In this document: positions 11,601 through 23,340 of the stretch, in pieces
How positions within the stretch are numbered: position 1 is the first letter of the stretch
How the letters are laid out: the number at the start of each line of letters is the position of its first letter
NCBI GenBank assembly: GCA_963969595.1
Contig: OZ018408.1
Span: forward strand, 30,318,108 to 30,382,107
DNA length: 64,000 bases
Direction: 5' to 3'
Source: Neckera pumila
Lineage: Eukaryota; Streptophyta; Bryopsida; Hypnales; Neckeraceae
Program-made: the position numbers and the translations under genes
The notes under the pieces: model-generated
Told to the model about the DNA's origin: nothing
Database searches by the model: none
The model's input: only the letters and a program-made list of their open reading frames with translations

Positions 11601-12009
11601 CATCAAAGAAATTTTGGACTCTATAGAGGGTTGCCAAATTTTGATAAATCAACCTAATTTGGAAGCCCAACGGAGCTACCAAAAAGACGGGAATCTCTGA
11701 CAAAAGGAATATTCACCTTGTATGAATATCTCAATTGACAAAGAGTATACATGAAATTCCTATTCTTCACTTGTCAGAGGAGCAAACTTGCGATGGGTTT
11801 GTTTAATTGTGATGGAATATAAAGCATTAATTCCATAGCCCTCCTCCATTTTAATAACAATACTTGAGGACCAATGTTCTAACATTTGGAAACATTGACG
11901 TAGTGCAGGAATAGGAAAAAAGTTCCTCATCATGCAAAATAAATGTAATGCAAGAGTCCTTTCTGGCACTTCTTAGCAACGTTTTGGAGAGTCCAAAATT
12001 TCTCTAATG
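11601..12009. mobile_element. CATTAG-group MITE (409 bp)
   Basis: The left end CATCAAAGAAATTTTGGACTC and the right end, whose complement starts CATTAGAGAAATTTTGGACTC, differ at only a few positions over about 21 bases. The interior is non-coding. Confidence 0.6.
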
Positions 12010-14253
12010 CTAAAAAGCGTGGCCAATTGTCAATGTAGGTCAAATGAAATTATAAAGGTTAGTTGCAACCACACTGTGACTATGACCCTTCAAACACCAT
12101 TAGTGTATCTTACAATTTCAACAAATTGTCATGAACAAAATCCCTAAATTCAAGGCCCTTGATATGCATGTGCTTGCAAAGCAAATAAAATACTATTATT
12201 GGATGAAAAATAAGCTCAAATGTTGCCACAAACTTTGTTGTTGCAAAAAATGTACTAATATATAACATATGAATCTTGCAGTTCGTTGTTTGTAGAAGAG
12301 GATCCAATTTGGATATTGTGGATTTTGTTTTGGTACCTTCCCTTGTAGTAGACATCATTGCCAACGGTTTCCATTGTGATCCTTTTTGAATTTGTGATTA
12401 GGCTTTCATTTTCAGAGACGTATTATAGTGGTGCAGTTTAGTTAATCACTGGAAAGACCATTTTTTGTACATCAAGTGGTTGGTGCTTATTTTTTAGATT
12501 TCAACAAAATTTCAAATTTCCTAGATTTCAGAAAGTATAGTGCTCTATCTAGGGACTCATCGCAAAAAACCAACAAAACTTCAAAATCCTATAATCTCTT
12601 CAAAAATCATTCAAATCCTACAATTTTTTAAGCATTAGATTTGTATGCAGTACTACTACAAGTGTGAGCAACAATCTAGAAGTTGAAATTTGTCCTTCTA
12701 TTCAAAATTACTACCACAAAGAAGGAAGTAGATAATTCTTGTCAAGTGAAAAAATTAGTAATCTACACATATAAAGTCAAGCGTCTCTCATTCCACAAAA
12801 GTACCCAAGAGTGCAAGTGTAAGAGAAGAAATGAAAACTTTACGAAATGATGAACCATCATTCCCAAGCAAAGTAAAACACACAAATCTCTCCAAAACAC
12901 TCACAAAACTTGATGACAATGTCAAATGAAGAAGCTCTCTCTACCTAACCACTCAAACTCTAAGATGGATGAATTCATCTAAAACTCATCTAAAACTAAG
13001 GTGAATCTCAATGGGATTCCATTTAACACTATAATTTACAATAATAGGTAAAACAATATATTCTAATGTCCTTTCTATACATATAGTGTAGATATTAAAA
13101 TTTAACTTTTTATAATGTACACATATGATAAATAAAGGATCCAATATTTAATATTCTAATCTAGTATTTTTTATGTTGGACCCTAAGATACATATAATTA
13201 TAAGAAATTGAATGATAGTGACCACATTACATTACATATAAAAGTGTTTTTTTGAAAATAATTAAAGTAACAAGAATAAAAAAAAAACTACAATATGTTT
13301 ATATTTGACAAATTTCTTATTACGATATTCTATATGAGGTTCAAATTCGGCAAATCTAGTACACAATACAAGAAATTTTAGGAGGGAGAGGCACTTTATA
13401 TAAAATATAGTGCACCAAATATGAAACATGGATATTTTATTATTTATTTTCTTACAATTTAAGCCACTTTGCAAGTATTGTAACTTTCTACTTATACCAA
13501 TATATATTACATTTCTAGTAGTTTTAAAAATGTAGGAGCAAACGTTAATGCTATCCTAATTTCATTATAGATTTTACTTTCTTATATCCTATTTTTCAAT
13601 CTCTAATACAATTTAGGATGATGCGCATCCAAGCTACATAAAAAAGGATATTATACATAAAACATGAATTAGTGCATCATTATCATATTTCAAGATTCAA
13701 CCAAAGAAGGACTTAAGGCCAAATTTACAAAGTAACTCAAAAAAAGTGCAATCTTATGGTTTAGGGTGTTTCATTTAGTAGTGCAACCTATTATAAGTTT
13801 AGCTTTACAAATTCCATTTCATACAAACATAATCTAGCTTCACAATCTACAATTTAAATGTATATAAGTTCTTGCTTCATCTACAAAATAATATATGTGT
13901 TAAAAAGAAATAATGTCTATATAAACTAAAGGAAGATTATGAACAAATTGTCCCTTTCAAAGTTTGAAATTGGTGCAGTCATCTATAAATTCATCCAAAT
14001 GAATGCTAAATGGAAAACAACATTGTAGAGCATTCTATACAAGTAACATGAATAATATTATAATTAGAATAAATGGCCGCCCATTTATTGCCATGCAATT
14101 TTAAAAAAAATTCACTTTCTCTATTTTGATGAATTCAATTTTATTATACATGTAGCAAATTATTTAGTTTATCTTTAATTATATTTATTTAATCTTTCAA
14201 ATTAATTTAATGAAATTAATAGTATCCTATTTTATTTCTCACATCGTCTCTAT
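12010..14253. other. AT-rich spacer, nothing recognised
   Basis: More than 2 kb of AT-rich sequence with frames no longer than 84 codons. No splice-consistent exons, repeat termini or RNA genes were seen. Confidence 0.45.
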
Positions 14254-14416
14254 CACTATAAGAAACCTACGTTTTTTTTGACCAATTCAATTTTTTGTGA
14301 CGGAGTTTTTTGGACATCTAAGTTGACATCTAGTTGTTTTTATGTCAACAGTAATATCCAATGTAACATCATGAAAACATCTAGGCTTGTCAAAAAAACG
14401 TGGGTTTCTTATAGGG
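14254..14416. mobile_element. CACTA-type MITE (163 bp) with TAT target duplication
   Basis: The left end CACTATAAGAAACCTACG and the right end CGTGGGTTTCTTATAGGG are inverted repeats of the CACTA(C/T)AAGAAA type seen in plant CACTA transposons. The element is flanked by TAT on both sides (14251-14253 and 14417-14419), matching the 3-bp duplication of that superfamily. A longer relative lies at 28299-28546. No transposase is present. Confidence 0.75.
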
Positions 14417-15197
14417 TATATTCGAGGGTATATTTGATGCTAGTAACCCTCAAAGAAGTAAATTTTGTCAAGAAAGTGAGACATGTCATTTTGTGGTTGT
14501 CTTCAAATGATAAGTGCTTTTAAAACCTAGAATGAAAATTCAATTTCAACACTTCTTTGCCAAAGCCAACCTAAATGGTTTTATTATTGGATTCTATTGG
14601 CAACTGAAAAAGGATTCCAATGCACTTTAGAATGCATTATTTCAATTTTGTATAAACTAGTTACAAATTTTTAAAATATTGTTATTAAATGTCAAAAACC
14701 AACACTAGGTTCTCACTAAGGTTATGTTTGATTGTGTTTATCTTATGCCATCAACATCTAGGTTTTGTAACACTTTTGGCCCAAATGTAGGTATTGTGTT
14801 TTGGGCACTATTGATTATAGGTGTACATTCCTTTGAGCATCTCTACTCCAAAGCTCAAAAATAGTAAAACAAATCTCTTCATCTATATGGAATCAAAATT
14901 TGAGAGTCATGTTTTTAGGCTTGCACCAAATAGTAATACAAAATAAGCATCAAAAATCCAGATTTGGACAATATATAATTATAACATTCCTAAATACCTT
15001 CCAATACAAGGCACTAAGGATAATAGTGGACACATCAAAAATTGCTAAAATTTATTATTTATACGTGACAAATTTGCAAGATTTATAGTATCAACAACAA
15101 ATTTCAGCAAATGTTGATGTAACCATTTGTAATCTTAACATTGCATTGGATATATTTAGGGTCATGAATTCATCAAATGTCCAAATTTAAAATTATG
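14417..15197. other. AT-rich spacer, nothing recognised
   Basis: Short unrelated frames only; no motif that I can support. Confidence 0.4.
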
Positions 15198-16047
15198 CTC
15201 CTCTGTCCCAAATGATCTTTTGATTCCCCTTCATCTTTTGTTCCAAAATGATCTTCCAGGTGCACGTTCTAATGTGGAAGGAATATGGTCGGAGGCGCTA
15301 GAAGCACTTCCCTAAAGGATGGAGAGAAACTCCAATCAACAATCTTGATTCAAGAGCATGCACTATTAAGATTATTTCCCATTCTACCATTATCACAACA
15401 AGAGAAAGGGGTATTTTAAGTATAGTCCTAATAGTATAGTCTTATAAGTAATGACCTTTTAAGGAGATTTTCAGTAAAATTTTACTGAAAACACATGTAT
15501 TTGTAGTAAAATTTTACTAAAAATCTCCTCAAAGGTCATTACTTATAAGACTATACCACTAGGACTATACTTACAACACCTCTTTTTCTTGTAGTGTATT
15601 GATGAGGTCAATAGTGGCCTATCAATGGCGACATGGTTCTAGGCCATAGGGTGAGAGCTCAAGCCTTGGGCCATAAGCACTGGCCTACAAACATTAGTAC
15701 TGTTGCAAAGAAACTAATCAATTGAGTATTCAATCTTGGTTCATAGAAACTGGGCAATTATACAACTACCGACTCTTCAAAATGCTTCATAATTAGGCTG
15801 ATCGATTAGGTTGTTAAAATTTAATATTTGTCATCCATCCTTTGGTTAAAAAATGTTGATTTTCTAAAATCCCACTTTTGATTATTCCAAAACTACATTT
15901 TGGAAAGGGCTCCAGAGCTCAAAATTTTAGGATGATAGGAGTGTACCAAACTCTATCTAAAGCTCAAAATTTTTTGAAAAAATGTTATTTTCAGCCTTAA
16001 TTCCAAACATTTTGTCCAACAAAAAGATCATTTTGGAACAGAGGGAG
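15198..16047. mobile_element. Stowaway/mariner-like non-autonomous element (850 bp, interrupted)
   Basis: The left end CTCCTCTGTCCCAAATGATC and the complement of the right end, CTCCCTCTGTTCCAAAATGA, match the CTCCCTCYGTYCC terminus of plant Stowaway-type elements. The right end is followed by TA; the left flank is slightly diverged. Subterminal TTCCAAAATGATCTTCC blocks repeat inside. A 203-bp CACTA-type MITE at 15394-15596 is nested within, so the original element was about 650 bp. The right end lies about 100 bp upstream of the presumed CP12 promoter. Confidence 0.65.
15394..15596. mobile_element. palindromic CACTA-type MITE nested in the Stowaway-like element (203 bp)
   Basis: The ends are CACAACAAGAGAAAGGGGT and CTCTTTTTCTTGTAGTG. 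Nearly the whole element folds back on itself, with arms carrying AAGTATAGTCCTAATAG, AGTCTTATAAGTAATGACC and GTAAAATTTTACT. It is flanked by TAT on both sides (15391-15393 and 15597-15599). It inserted after the surrounding element. Confidence 0.8.
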
Positions 16048-16139
16048 TATCTATTTTACATCTGTCAAATGAAAATATTCTCCACTTCAGATCCTCTATG
16101 AATAAAAATAGTCCTTATACCGTTTGGAGGGGTCAGGTT

Positions 16140-16522
16140 GAGTGGAGATGCTCTCACCACCATATGTAACTTCATGTGACATAACAGTGACCGATGTGAC
16201 ATTACAGAGGTCACAGCGATTATCATCCACGACCACCAAGAGTCCAAGTCCGTGTGAGCCAAGAGAAATGTCTCCGGATAAGGGCAGCACTAAGAAAATT
16301 CCCCCCCTGCCCGCACTCCCCAGCCACCCCCACCCTCTTCTTCTTGCTTCTCCAGCTCGCTCCTTCTCGCGCAAATTCTTGTGGAGCTGCACTCGCTCCA
16401 TTGCTACAAGTAGCACAATTGCATCTTTACGTCGAGCAATTTCACGGACCTTCTTTTCAGTTCATTTCAGTTCATTTCGGTTCATTTCTCCCTTCATTTT
16501 GTGTTGAAAAAATTCTGCTGCA
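16140..16522 (+). promoter_or_regulatory. CP12 promoter and 5' untranslated region
   Basis: GC content rises sharply here. The segment holds a GATAAGG I-box at 16277-16283, an element common upstream of light-regulated photosynthesis genes; a long CT-rich stretch at about 16300-16375 typical of plant core promoters; and three 10-bp direct repeats of (A/G)GTTCATTTC at 16459-16488 just before the ATG. No confident TATA box was found. The transcription start is not fixed. Confidence 0.5.
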
Positions 16523-17797
16523 ATGGCCGCTGTGACTATGGCGGCATCGTCGTTGGCGGCCTTCGTTGCTGCACCTTTGAACGCGTCCGCTTCGTACTCC
16601 GGCGGCGTCTCCAGCGTCCGGATGGCCGCGCCCTTGAACCTCAGGCGGCGTCTCTCCGTTGTGGCGATGGCGCAGAACGAGACCAAGAAGGGCGATTTGA
16701 ATGAGAAGGTGCGTGCGAAAAAATGCAGTCTGACCTCCTTGTTTGGCATGTGTGCGTGTGTGTCTGCGAGTGTGTCCGTGAGTGGCGTAGAAGAAGGTTT
16801 TGTAATTCTTGGAAGTCTGGCGTTTAGGAGGAAAAAAAATGATGTGTTGTTGCGGATTAGAGCCGAAAATCTGCTGTGTGGTGCTGTGATTTTCCTGCAA
16901 TCTTAGAATTGTAAGTAAGATTTCCTCGGGCTTGAGTGCTTCCTCTAGAGCTGAGGGAAGTACTGTTGTATCAAGAAATGGTATGTTGGGCTTTTGAGTG
17001 AGCTTCGTTCGACGTTTGGCCCTTGGTTTTTCTGAGCCGTCGACCTAACATGGCATTTCTGTATCCAGTTTTCCATGTTTTGCAAGTGTTTTAAGTTTGT
17101 TGCATCTTTGTGAGAGGTACAGATGGAAGTTCCTTTTGCTCCAATTCGGTGGAGACCTGCATGTCTCTGTCGCTTTTTTATGATGGTTTCTGCTGAGAGA
17201 AAATGATTAGTCGTTGCTCCTGCTTTCTTGTGTGGACTATGGAGACTGGAGGCAACGACTGTTCTCTGGGCTTTGAATTCCATGCGATCTCAGAATTCCG
17301 AGTTTAGCCCTTGCTATACACGACCGTCAGGATTCGTTTCGTATATATTTAATTTTAGCGACTGTACTGTCGAGAAGTGCCGTATGTGAGTAAGCTACGG
17401 TTCAAGGCCTGGCTTTTGTCTGCGGGTGGGATAGACCTATCGTGGCATATCTTATCGCCACATCCCTCCGAAGTGGCTTCCATCTCTGGAGAGAGGGTTT
17501 TGTTTTGGCGTAGATAGTCGCGTCGAATTTTGATATACGGAGATTTGAAGTACTAGTCTGATGTGAGAATTTTGATATGTGATGTGTCACCTGCAGATTA
17601 ACGAAGCCATTGCCTATGCTCAGAAGGCTTGCGAGGAGGATCCGACATCTGCACCATGTGCCGTATCATGGGATGATGTTGAGGAGCTTTCGGCAGCGGC
17701 CGCACACCAGAAGGCCTCGAAGAAACAAAGCGACCCTTTGGAAGATTACTGTGCTGACAACCCCGAGACTGATGAGTGCCGTGTGTACGAGGACTAG
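16523..17797 (+). CDS. CP12: CP12, chloroplast Calvin-cycle redox switch protein (two exons)
   Basis: CP12 is a small, largely disordered chloroplast protein that, when oxidised in the dark, binds GAPDH and phosphoribulokinase and switches both off. Exon 1 is 16523-16708 and exon 2 is 17597-17797, separated by an 888-bp phase-0 intron with GTGCGT and CTGCAG boundaries. The product is 128 aa, a usual precursor length. Residues 1 to about 50 form an Ala/Ser/Arg-rich transit peptide, with VVAMA a plausible cleavage region. Both regulatory disulfide pairs are present: C74/C83 in CEEDPTSAPC and C114/C123 in CADNPETDEC. The CP12 signature is SWDDVEEL (86-93), and the acidic C-terminus ends RVYED. 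The ATG is the first in frame and gives a complete transit peptide. Nothing is missing, so the gene should be functional. No other family fits. Confidence 0.95.
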
Positions 17798-18400
17798 AGC
17801 TTTTTCAAATTCTTTAATCTGGTACGATTCATATGGCCTTATTACTTTTTATTAATTAATCTCTCAATTATTTGGCTTGTTTATTATCACCACACCTTCA
17901 TTATAGACTGTTTTTTTGCACTACTGTCAAATATATTTTCTTCTTGATCTGCCGGGAAGACTTTGTCCATCTCATTTAAGTAAGTGTAGACCAAAGTCGG
18001 ACAGTGTCCTGACGGCATGCCTTGTATTTTGATCTTTCGTATTTTTTTTCTGATGCATTTGCTGTCTCTTGTTGTTCGTCTGTGTTTGCAGTGCTCAACA
18101 GAAGCCTGTTGCTAGATTGTATACTACATGCGAGAGCTATTGCCGCATTAGATTTCGGGACTCTTCGTAGTGCTTAAGTTGTAAAGCCCAAGTTTTTTCA
18201 GTGGGAAAAAATCTGTTGCAGGTCGCTTCTTGAGACTTGTACCCTGTGTTTTTAATGCTCCGCATTTATTGCGATAAAAAGCTGTTGTGAAACGTAAGGT
18301 TGGATTCCATTCTCTTTTCTCCCTCGTATTGTGGACAGTTGTAAGAAACCTAGAGATAAGCATGAGTATAAGCAGAAACCTACTCTGGATCTAGTCACTG
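17798..18400 (+). other. CP12 3' untranslated region, possibly spliced
   Basis: After the stop codon the sequence stays gene-like in composition. A possible 3'UTR intron runs from GTACGA at about 17822 to TGTTTGCAG at about 18091. No coding frame is supported, and I cannot place the poly(A) site. Confidence 0.35.
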
Positions 18401-19883
18401 AAATTTCTATTTAGAAGAGCTTTTGTTTTCACAACTCTGAGTGGCAAATTTGATTTGAATATGTACGTGGGAACAATCTGAATTAGTTGGTTGGGGAGAC
18501 ATTTCACCACCCAATCTAACTGTCCAGAAACGGTTAGGAGCTCTGCTTCATTCCCGAATCATCCTGCAAGCATGAAATCTGTTTCCTCTGTTGCAGTTTG
18601 CCTGCAACTTTTTAAATGCAATCACGCCATGTCTGATTAGTGATCAGGTAGAGGAGTACATTTAGGACAACACCGTTTAGTACTGGTTATCACTGGTACC
18701 ATCCTAGAATAACTACTGTAATTAATCAACCAGCAGTGCTTGTTCGTTCTCTTCCCCTAATTCCATGTTATTGTATCCCTGGCATCAAAAAACTTGTATG
18801 ATTGCTTGTTGCTAATTAGCCCTGGAGTTTTTAGGTTCAAGGATTGTGACTAAAGTAAAATGCATCCATCTTGTATGATGAGGTATTATGAGAATAATCG
18901 GTTAAAAGTGATTACGACCTATCATTGGAGTTGTCTAAATTAATGCTAGAAGACTCGGTAGGGGGTGAGAATTTTATTTTTCTCACACTTGTTCATGGAT
19001 GTTAAATTCTGCCTCCTATTTTGGGTTGTCAGTTTTGTATTCAGTACCTAGTTGTGGGTTTCTCATTCGACATATGAAAAATGAGAGACCCACGACTGAA
19101 ATTCAAATTCTATCATTCTGAAATTCAAATTCTATCATTTGCTAAAATATTTGTTCTTGCACTTGTCTTGTGGTAACTTCAAATCTTTGCAATCATTCCC
19201 AAGGTTTGTAGCACTAGTAATGGTATGTTCACACTTGATGTTAGGGGTGATATTTGCAATGGAAATTTGGTCCAAAAGTAGGTCTAAATTTGTTCCTAAG
19301 ACCCTTAATAACAACACTCTTTGACACCAAGTGAGAATATACCTTAAGGTAAAGTCCTCTATCATTGTTTTGATCCATTTTTCTATATGACATTTTTTGG
19401 GATTTTCATATGTAAAGTGTTGTATGTATATTTGCTTCTCTTCTATTAACGGGATGGTTTGATGTAAAATTCAAATTCTTTGTGAGTTTTATATTGAACC
19501 TCCATTTTTATTTCATTTTGTGCGAATTTCTTTTTTCAATATGAGGTGCTATTTTGTGTTTGATCTTCTCTTTTTTAGGAGGGTCCAAGGTAAACCTCAA
19601 TTTAGTAAGAAGACAATACAATGTGATTCGATTGTACGCAGTCATGCCTTGTCATTCTAGAAGATATGTAAGTAGATTGAAAATTAAAATGCAATTCTAA
19701 GATTAAAAGCAAACTGTACACCAAAAAGAAGATGCCTTCCATGGTAGACATATGATCATGTTATTTTAGATAGGTTTAACATAAGTCAAATTCCTATAGA
19801 AAGGTCTCTATCAAAACAATATTGTAACACCTTTATGTTAGATGTAAGTACTTCCAACGGGTGTCATTTGGGGCATTGTTGGT
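18401..19883. other. spacer, nothing recognised
   Basis: Composition drifts back to AT-rich. A short direct repeat (GAAATTCAAATTCTATCATT) lies near 19100-19140. There is no gene or repeat terminus that I can support. Confidence 0.4.
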
Positions 19884-20818
19884 TTAACCCCTAAAGCCCT
19901 GAGTATGCTTTTTTGAGAACATAGCATTTTTGGGCAGCTCACTACGAGCAGACTTTTTAATTTTTTTCTTTGAAATTTTCACACAACATTTTCCTGAGGA
20001 GTAGCTTTAAGGTCCAACAATTTTCATAACTTTTGACAACACAGTTAAAAAGTTATTGTATGATATGTGATTTTCAATGCTTGGCGGGCAGCTCAAATTT
20101 TTTTTATAAAATCATTTTTAAAAAAAATAAAAATTTGAAACTGGTTCTCTAGATCAATGTATACAACTTTAGGTCTGGAATTATTTCATTTTGATTTATG
20201 AGATCAAAATTATAAGGTGTTCTAGTTTGCAGGCAATTGTGGATTCCCTATTCTAAAATAAAACTTTGAAGTTCTTTATTTAATTCAATTTTCAATATTT
20301 TTGAAAAAAAATAAAAACATTGGCTGTAGATAGGTTATTACAACATTATAACCATTGGGATTGGCATTTTTCAATTCTTTAATTAAATTCTTAATAATTT
20401 AGTGTTTTGAATCATTCTCTACTTCTTTCTACTTACTATTTTTTTCCTATATGTTGTACAATTCCAAATGATCTGAAAATTTTCAAACATATAGCCAACT
20501 TGACTTCAAAAACGAATCCAAAGAGTAACCACCATTTTGGACATTTTTTCATACAAATGTGACCTTGTGAAGTGCAGCTGCCCGGTTTTTTGCAGGGACA
20601 AAAAAAGGCTTTTTCTCAATTCAAACATTAATATCTTACAATCTACATGGTGGAAAATTCTGAAATTTTTTCCACATCTTCTCAAACAAGTTTACTACAA
20701 GATCTTACGGGTTATATGTGTCCAAAAATGTTTTTTTCTAAAATTTGGTACTTGTATTCAAAATGGCAGTTTTGGAGCGTTTTTGGTGAAAACATAGTCA
20801 AAAACCTCTAGGGGTTAA
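19884..20818 (+). mobile_element. TTAA-flanked element, chimera of families A and B (935 bp)
   Basis: It starts TTAACCCCTAAAGCCCTG and ends ACCTCTAGGGGTTAA. The left third matches the arm of the family B foldbacks (ACATAGCATTTTTGGGCAGC, CAACAATTTTCATAACTTTT, AAAAAGTTATTG). The right half matches family A (AACCATTGGGATTGGCATTT, ATCTTACAATCTACATGGTG, ATGGCAGTTTTGGAGCGTTT). This links the two families. It is non-coding. Confidence 0.7.
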
Positions 20819-21247
20819 AAAATCATTATTTATTCTTAGTGAATTTACTAACGCATGATAAATTAGGTTTAAAGTTTAGGACAATTTGTGACTAAGACTC
20901 AAGAATAAACTATAAATATAATCCCCACTCAAACGAGTACACTTGTTTGATTCGAGTTAATACAATATTGTGAAAAATTTGACACAAGAAAGGTTATAAG
21001 AACTTTCATCATCTAACTAATAGTTATTGTCATCTTTCTGAACTATAATGTTGCAAGCTTCAAACGGATATAGGCTATTAGCCCAATCCAGTTTTATAAA
21101 AGACACTGAGTTTTAATATTTTGACCCTTCTAGTCATTTTCACTAGGGGACCCTCTCTTGACTTCAAATATCGTTTAATAAATTTATTGAAATTTCAAAA
21201 TCTAGGATTAAATGCAAAAAACGATAGCATTTGATCAACCTAACACA
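20819..21247. other. spacer, nothing recognised
   Basis: AT-rich sequence with no supported feature. Confidence 0.35.
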
Positions 21248-21645
21248 ATCAATACCTTAAATGAGTTTGTTTGTTTGTTTGTTTGTTTGTTTGTTTGTTT
21301 GTTTGTTTGTTTGTTTGTTTTGTTTTGTTTTGTTTTGTTTGTAGCATGGACAACTTCCCGACCGTGCGTCCCCCGGCCGCGTGCTTGGTACCGTCAGAAA
21401 GCTCTCGCCGAGGAGGGGTGCACTGGCTTGGTTTTGTGGCGTTTGGAGCGGTGGTGCAAAAGTTATTGAATTTCAAAGTATTTATTGATTAAAAAATTAG
21501 AAAATTACTTTTACTTTGATTTTGGTGGCGTTCTTGGTACTGGGAGTGGAACCGAGAGTAGAATTGGGAGTAGAATCGGAAGTAGAACCAAGAGTGGAAC
21601 CGGGAGTAGATGAAAATTGGGCCAACAGCACAGGGTCACACTAGT
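21248..21645 (+). repeat. GC-rich dispersed repeat with TTTG/TTTTG ladder, copy 1
   Basis: In order: a shared AATCAATACCTTAAATGAG start; about 14 TTTG units, then about 4 TTTTG units; a GC-rich core (CCGTGCGTCCCCCGGCCGCG, GAGGAGGGGTGCACTGGCTT); and about six 12-bp units of the form GGGAGTAGAACC. It ends GGGTCACACTAGT. The copy at 49111-49607 is nearly identical outside the ladder, and a decayed copy lies at 8690-8930. Frames running through it are repeat artefacts. The class is unknown. Confidence 0.85.
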
Positions 21646-21917
21646 ACATACTATAGACAAATGAAAAGTCCAACACTAATTATTTCAAAAAATAAAACCA
21701 ATTTTTTTTAAAATGTTGGTTTAGTACATAAATATTATTGACGAGCTATCTAAAGACTCATACGATCATTAGAGCCTTGATACAAGCAACTAAGTAACTA
21801 GACATGACGAATTCAAATTATACAATCAAGTTGTGAAAATGACCTTCTAACAATGACATTTCATAAAAAATCTTAACATGATTTGAAATAAATTTTATTT
21901 CTTTTCAAGATGCCATA

Positions 21918-22163
21918 TGTTACAAACCCGTTTGTAACAAGTGAATGATTGTAATGGTTAGGTTAGTTGGTCTCTCTCTATTGTCTTTAAGAACCATGAG
22001 AGGAGGTTTGTTCCTCACTTGACATTTTGCTAATAAAGATGAAATGATTCCAACACAATGTGTAATCCTTAATTCTTATTCTCATTGTTGTAAATTAGTA
22101 GTAATTTAGTTTGAGAGTGATTCAAGTAGAGCATCGATTCCTTTGTCAAGTCGGTCTGTAACA
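21918..22163 (+). repeat. 5' LTR of the gypsy element
   Basis: It begins TGTTACAAACCCG and ends GGTCTGTAACA. It holds a CTCTCTCTATTG stretch and an AATAAAG motif (about 22032) that could serve as a poly(A) signal. Confidence 0.92.
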
Positions 22164-22296
22164 TAATGTCAAGTCATGCAAAGTCCATGCTCTAATTCAA
22201 ATTTATAGGTTGAAGGTGCATTGATGGCTCTGACCAGCGGCCGTCGCAATAAGGGATTTTCTATGATTTATTGATTCCTAAACCTAATATTATTCG

Positions 22297-23340
22297 ATGG
22301 ATCAAGAGCCATCGGTGGTCAACCCGGGGGAAGCATTGATGCCGGATGGGTGGGGTCGAAGTGGGCGGCCTTCATCCAACAACAAATTCAGAGTGTTTTC
22401 GAAGCCGCCATTCCTCATTTTATGCAAGAGATTTCAAGCAAAGCGGCAGGGGGACTACGACCGGTTGTCTCTCCCACATCTAGTAGAGGAGGGGTACAGG
22501 AGGGAGGTGTGCGGAATCAAACATTGAACATAAGGAATCTAAGGTAGCGGAACCGGATAAGTTTTCTGGAAAGAAGGGAAATGAGGTGTACCGATGGTTT
22601 GTGCAACTCCGTCTTGTATTTTGAGGTAAACCATGAACTTATAGCTCTGATCCAGATAAAGTAGCTTATGCTCTTTCGTATATGACTAGAGCGGCACAAA
22701 ATTAGGCTATGCCTCTTCTTCAAGCCTTGGACAAGGAACCTGATCACAAATTATTGGATGATTACAATGCGTTTCGAGAATCCGTTATTGCCGTCTATAG
22801 GGATATTGATTGTAGGAGCAATGCCAAGGATCGCCTTGGAAAGCTTCGACAAACTGGGTCAGTGGCCAATTATATTTCTATGTTTAATGAATATGCAACT
22901 CAAATTGATTGAAATGAATCCAGTTTGGTGGCTTGATTTCGTGGTGGACTTAAAGACGAGATTTTGGATTCGGTGGCGACAGCTGAGGCTCAACCACGGC
23001 GGCTACGAGAGTGGATGTCGATGGCATCCCGGATCAATGAGAGATTATGGGGTCGGCGTCAAAATCGTCGTTCACAAATTGAGGCTACAAACTTCCAATC
23101 TCCAACAATCTTGCCACGAGATGCCATAGAGAAATTTCAATCTAACTCAAATACCTCCGGTCCGGTGCCAATGGAGCTTGGTGCGGTGCGTACTCCTACT
23201 ACAGCCTTGGCAAAGACAACTGTAGAATGGGAGGAGTATCAACATCAAGGGTGTTGCTGGGGTTGCGGTGAGTTGGGTCACATTCGATCGCTTTGCCCCA
23301 CAAATCTCTCCAAGCCATTATCTATTACAGCTGTCATTGG
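22297..23340 (+). pseudogene. gypsy gag region with CCHC zinc knuckle (broken)
   Basis: Gag forms the particle shell and binds the RNA. Pieces of one gag lie in different frames: a start segment around 22350, a retrotransposon-gag core around 22709-23100 (LRQTGSVANYISMFNEYATQ, then FRGGLKDEI), a PVPMELGAV motif, and a nucleic-acid-binding knuckle at about 23251-23297 with the spacing C-x2-C-x4-H-x4-C. Stops (for example after AATQID near 22910) and at least two frame changes interrupt it. The gag core is reminiscent of fungal-type and Tcn1-type chromoviruses, which is an impression only. Confidence 0.75.

Noticed and set aside
16462..16900. Minus-strand frames of 95 and 142 codons opposite CP12
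   Set aside because: Antisense shadows of the GC-rich first exon and its intron; the CP12 frame explains the sequence.
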